Shown here: in pieces, positions 60,437 through 64,000 of the stretch
Position numbering within the stretch: the stretch's first letter is position 1
Layout of the letters: the number at the start of each line of letters is the position of its first letter
Notes under the pieces: model-generated
The model's database searches: none
What the model saw: only the letters and a program-made list of their open reading frames with translations
Told to the model about the DNA's origin: nothing
Program-made: the position numbers and the translations under genes
Assembly (NCBI GenBank): GCA_036245525.1
Contig: BTPG01000002.1
Span: 119,810,582 to 119,874,581 of the forward strand
Origin: Semisulcospira habei
Lineage: Eukaryota; Mollusca; Gastropoda; Semisulcospiridae
Length of the DNA stretch: 64,000 nucleotides
Direction: 5' to 3'

Positions 60437-63400
60437 ATGACGGACAATGTTCAAAACCCTGGCTCATCAGGCTCATCAAGCTTAAGAAACGTGTTTCACA
60501 CAACAAACTTGCCTATATCTAATACTAACAATGTTTATGAATCAATAGAAAACTCTTTTTCTGTCATACAAGATAATCTTCTTACAGGCAGTGTGAAGAT
60601 TCAGATTGTTGCCAAAATAGAATTTACTAGAGTAGACGGTGAAATGATTGTATCGTACATATCAACAAGACAACACACAGTTAACACAAGAAGAGAATTA
60701 GAGAACGTGTTTAGAGACAGACTATTACCTGACTTCCTCCAAGCAATTGACAGTGCAAGAATGAAGGGGTCTGGTTGGCACGAAGGACATGTACATGAAC
60801 TACAATTAAAGCAGTCAAGGTATCATCCTATACTAGGCAAATCATGGATACCACTGCCAACAGAGGTTGCAAACAAAAAGGCTGTTGTTAATATTCAGAA
60901 CAATGACAACTATTGTTTCATGTGGTGTGTGCTTGCTAAACTACACTTTATAAAATCAAAACCTGAACGTGTATCTAACTACACTAAATTTGTAAATGAA
61001 CTCAACTTCAGTGGCATTGAGTTCCCTGTTGAAATAGAGGACATAGACTTGTTTGAAAAACTAAATCCTGGTATATCTGTAAATGTGTATGTGTGGGATA
61101 ATGAATCTGAGAACAAGTTACAACCAATTAGAGTATCACCACTGGCACCAACCTATGGGCAGTCAGAAGATAGACATGTTGATATGTTGCTAATAGGCCC
61201 TGCCGGTGATAACAATAACTTCCACTACACAATTATCAGAAATATGTCACGTCTAATTCATGGGCATACAACAAAACACAATGGCAAACAGGAAGTTTGT
61301 AAAAAATGTTTACAAAGATTCTCCTCTATTAAAATAGCACATAATCACATCCTACATTGTAGATCAGCTGATGACATACAAACTGTACTTAAGTATCCAG
61401 ATCCTGGTAGTCAAGTTTATTTTAAAAACTATGGGAATCAGCAAAAGCTGCTGTTTGTAGTGTATGCTGATTTTGAATCATTAGTAGTACCGTATGAAGG
61501 TCCTGTTCCAGAGTCATTACCAAAGACTATAAAGTTGAGTGACCAAGTGGTGTGTTCTTTTGGATACATTATTGTTAGGTCAGACGGTCTTCATTCAGAC
61601 CCTGTTATCTACAGAGGTGAATATGCAGCATGTCTGTTTTTAACAGAAATGAGACATCTGTATAGTCAGGTAGTACAATATCTCACAACATGTCAGATGC
61701 CTTTGGTGATGACAGAAGAAGACAAACTGAAATTTGATACAGCTGAGATGTGTTGGGTTTGTGAGCAACCCCTCCAGGGTGATAAAGTTCGTGACCATGA
61801 TCACATAACTGGACGTTACAGAGGTGCTGCACATAACAATTGTAACTTGTTATTAAAAACAGATCCTAAGACATATAAGTTACCAATCTTTTTCCACAAT
61901 CTCAAAGGGTATGATTCACACATTATCATGCAGGCTGTAGATGAGTCTTACAAAAAAATTAGTTGTATTACCCAGACAACTGAGAAGTACTTGACTTTTA
62001 GATTGGACAACAAATTAGCATTTTATGACTCCATGCAACATTTATCTTTAGGTCTTGCTAGTCTGGCAGAAGGACTGACTGAGTATCCAATAACGAGTAA
62101 ATATTTTGAACCAGACTTGATTAAAAAAGGTGTTTATCCGTACGAGTACATTGATCACTGGGTTGTGTTTGAGGAAACAAGACTGCCACCAAAAGATAAA
62201 TTTTATTCTACACTAACTGGAAAAGATATTTCTGACTCTGAATATCAACACGCTCTTGATGCGTGGGGGAAGTTAGGGTGTCAGACAATTGGTGACTATC
62301 ACGACCAGTACTTGAAAGCTGACGTTTGTTTGCTAGCAGACGTATTTGAAAGTTACCGTGAAAAGGGTTTGTTGCACTACAAGCTTGACCCTGCCTGTTA
62401 CATAACTAGTCCTGGCATGACATGGGATGCATTTTTGAAATCCAGTAAGATATCTATAGACCTGTTGTCTGATCGTACGATGGGTGAAATGGTGGAACGT
62501 GGATTGAGGGGAGGGATAAGTATTGCAGCAAACAATTATGCCAAGGCCAACAACAAATATCGGGACGGACATGGTGACCTTGGGTTTGACCCCTCAAGGT
62601 CAAGGTCATTCATTACCTATGTAGACGCTAACAATTTGTATGGCTGGGCGATGTGTGAATTATTGCCTTTGAAAAACTTTTGTCTGTATGATTTGTCACA
62701 GTATGATGTAACAGAGTCAGGGTTAACTAACAATATTATGAATCTTGACCAAAACGATCCGAAGGGTTGGATCTTTGAAGTAGACCTGGAGTACCCACAC
62801 CATCTACACGATTACCATAATGATTATCCGTTGGCAGTTGAGAAAATGAGTATGACAGGAAAAAAAGAAGACACTAAACTAGTGCCGAATTTGAATGACA
62901 AATTCAATTACGTTTGCCACTATCGCTTGTTACAGTTTTACATCAGACATGGGTTAGTACTAAAGAAAGTTCACAGAGGAATTCAATTTGATCAGAGTGC
63001 TTTCATGAAAGATTACATAATGAAGAACACAACATTGCGTGCCAGAGACGGCAACACTGCATTTGACAAAGACTTCTTTAAGCTTATGAACAATGCCTGT
63101 TTTGGCAAGACAATGGAAAATCCTCATCACCGCAAAGATGTGAGACTGGTCACAACTGAATCAGGTGCAATTAAACTTACAGGTAAGCCACAGTACACAG
63201 GGTACAAAGAGTTTTATTCATCATTGTATGCAGTGTCACTCAAAAAAAAGATTGTTAAACTGGACAAGCCAGTATTCATTGGTATGGCAATTCTTGAGTT
63301 GTCAAAACTGTTGATGCTTGAATTTTATTATGATTACTTCAAACCAAAGTATCCTGAGTGTCAATTGTTATACACTGACACTGACTCTATGATCATTGAT

Positions 63401-63936
63401 GTGTGTACTGAAGACTTTTATGAAGACATGAAAACAGAACTACACATGTATGACACGTCTGACTATCCTAAGGATCATCCACTGTTCAGCACACAAAACA
63501 AGAAAGTGCCTGGTAAGTTTAAGGATGAACTGAATGGTGTGCCAATAGTTGAGTACGTTGGACTGAGATCCAAAATGTATTCTATACTGCACCAAAAGGG
63601 AAGTCAGTCGAAAGCCAAAGGAATTTAAAAAAACAGCAATAAAAAATAAAGACATTCGTCATGAACATTACAAGCAAGTGTTAGATGGAGCATTAATGCC
63701 GGATTATCCAAACAAGTCACTGAGATCAAACAAACATAATCTTGAAATGATTCAAACACAAAAAGTCACTTGCAGTTGGGGACACGAAACGTGTGTTTCA
63801 TACTAAGGAAAAAGCTTATGCACCTGGTCATTACAGGCTCAAGTTATCTGAAGACATAGCTGATGAACTGGTTGATGAATTAATTAATGAGTTAGTTACT
63901 GAAATGAGTAACGGTGTCTGGGGGAATAATCTGTAA
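60437..63936 (+). pseudogene. Polinton B protein-primed DNA polymerase B, frameshifted near the C-terminus
   Basis: Open for 1063 codons from the ATG at 60437. Motifs in order: VVYADFES (exonuclease I, about residue 342), an HNH-like insert CWVCEQPLQGDKVRDHDHIT (about 440-460), HNLKGYDSHI (about 487), DANNLYGWAMC (polymerase A, about 729), NNACFGKTMEN (about 881) and YTDTDSM (about 979). All metal-binding aspartates are present. A slip at GGAATTTAAAAAAA (63622) ends the frame in KAKGI, and another lies near 63760. The final block ending at 63934-63936 matches copy A. The N-terminal half is clearly more diverged from copy A than the C-terminal half. Loss of the last ~100 residues makes activity doubtful. 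Confidence 0.9.
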
Positions 63937-64000
63937 TTCTTCTCTGACAAATGCCCTCTGGGGTGCAGGGTCATACAGATAATATATTGTTGCGTCAGCA
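63892..64000 (-). CDS. Polinton B integrase, C-terminal end only
   Basis: On the minus strand the last codons read TIYYLYDPAPQRAFVREELQ and end TVTHFSN before the stop at 63892-63894, matching the copy A integrase except for Asp in place of Glu in one position. It overlaps the polymerase B 3' end by 45 bp as in copy A. The remainder lies outside the window. Confidence 0.8.
   Translation of the reverse strand, partial: ADATIYYLYDPAPQRAFVREELQIIPPDTVTHFSN

Larger units (their letters stand above)
60020..64000 (+). mobile_element. Polinton/Maverick copy B, partial, opposite orientation, runs off the window
   Basis: Gene order here (small conserved protein +, polymerase B +, integrase -) is copy A reversed. 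Similarity begins within about 35 bp upstream of the small protein's ATG (TTATTCTTTTGTTTGTCTAATAAAAATGAC against TTTTGTCCAATAAAAATGAC). No ATPase, capsid or terminal repeat is seen at its left. The rest should lie beyond 64000. Confidence 0.85.

Overview
The window reads as one locus of an animal nuclear genome, most likely a mollusc and probably a gastropod. It holds a split protein-coding gene with GT-AG introns, long microsatellites, many interspersed repeats and no bacterial-style operons. Four exons on the + strand (14097-14205, 15553-15665, 18361-18593, 28810-28993) keep one 213-codon frame across all three junctions and match the middle of the arginine methyltransferase PRMT7. No upstream or later exon was found in the window, so the gene continues outside it or beyond recognition. 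Nearly everything else is mobile DNA, much of it inside or next to this gene.

Region 1 (1-12.2 kb) is an I/Nimb-type LINE (ORF1 zinc knuckles, endonuclease, RT, RNase H) opened three times: by a 334-bp foldback with a 12-bp target duplication (2128-2461), by a DIRS element (4415-9571) and by a 5'-truncated L2/CR1-like LINE on the other strand (10053-11518). Region 2 (12.2-19.3 kb) is intron and exon sequence with a tRNA-Lys-like SINE, palindromic TTAA-bounded MITEs, (CT)n tracts and a fragment resembling the N-terminal zinc region of RAG1. Region 3 (19.3-28.8 kb) is a second DIRS element whose tyrosine recombinase gene is split by a 3.0-kb DNA transposon (24683-27688). That transposon has ~520-bp inverted ends starting CAC, a CCCT target duplication and a transposase related to RAG1/Transib/Chapaev proteins. 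After the fourth PRMT7 exon, region 4 (29.3-34.7 kb) is a decayed, partly inverted DIRS cluster with a nested RTE-like LINE. Region 5 (34.9-39.2 kb) is a ~740-bp inverted repeat pair around a wrecked LINE.

Region 6 (40296-59067) is a full-length Polinton/Maverick, 18.8 kb, with 290-bp terminal inverted repeats and an (T)ACAAT target duplication. Its genes form convergent and divergent blocks: four small membrane or coiled-coil proteins, then integrase on +; protein-primed DNA polymerase B, a small conserved protein, packaging ATPase and major capsid protein on -; a coiled-coil/membrane protein on +; a tail-anchored 425-aa protein on -; then minor capsid-like and two further conserved proteins on +. 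Three later insertions break the capsid gene (two) and the coiled-coil gene (one), and frameshifts break the polymerase and coiled-coil genes, so this copy is dead as a whole although several genes remain open. No adenovirus-type protease was recognised. Region 7 (60.0 kb to the end) is part of a second, oppositely oriented Polinton: the small conserved protein, polymerase B with frameshifts, and the start of an inverted integrase running off the window.

The DIRS segments are GC-rich and the Polinton segments AT-rich, so base composition itself marks the boundaries. No similarity search could be run. Family names rest on recognised motifs, and insertion boundaries on target duplications and on reading frames that become continuous across them.
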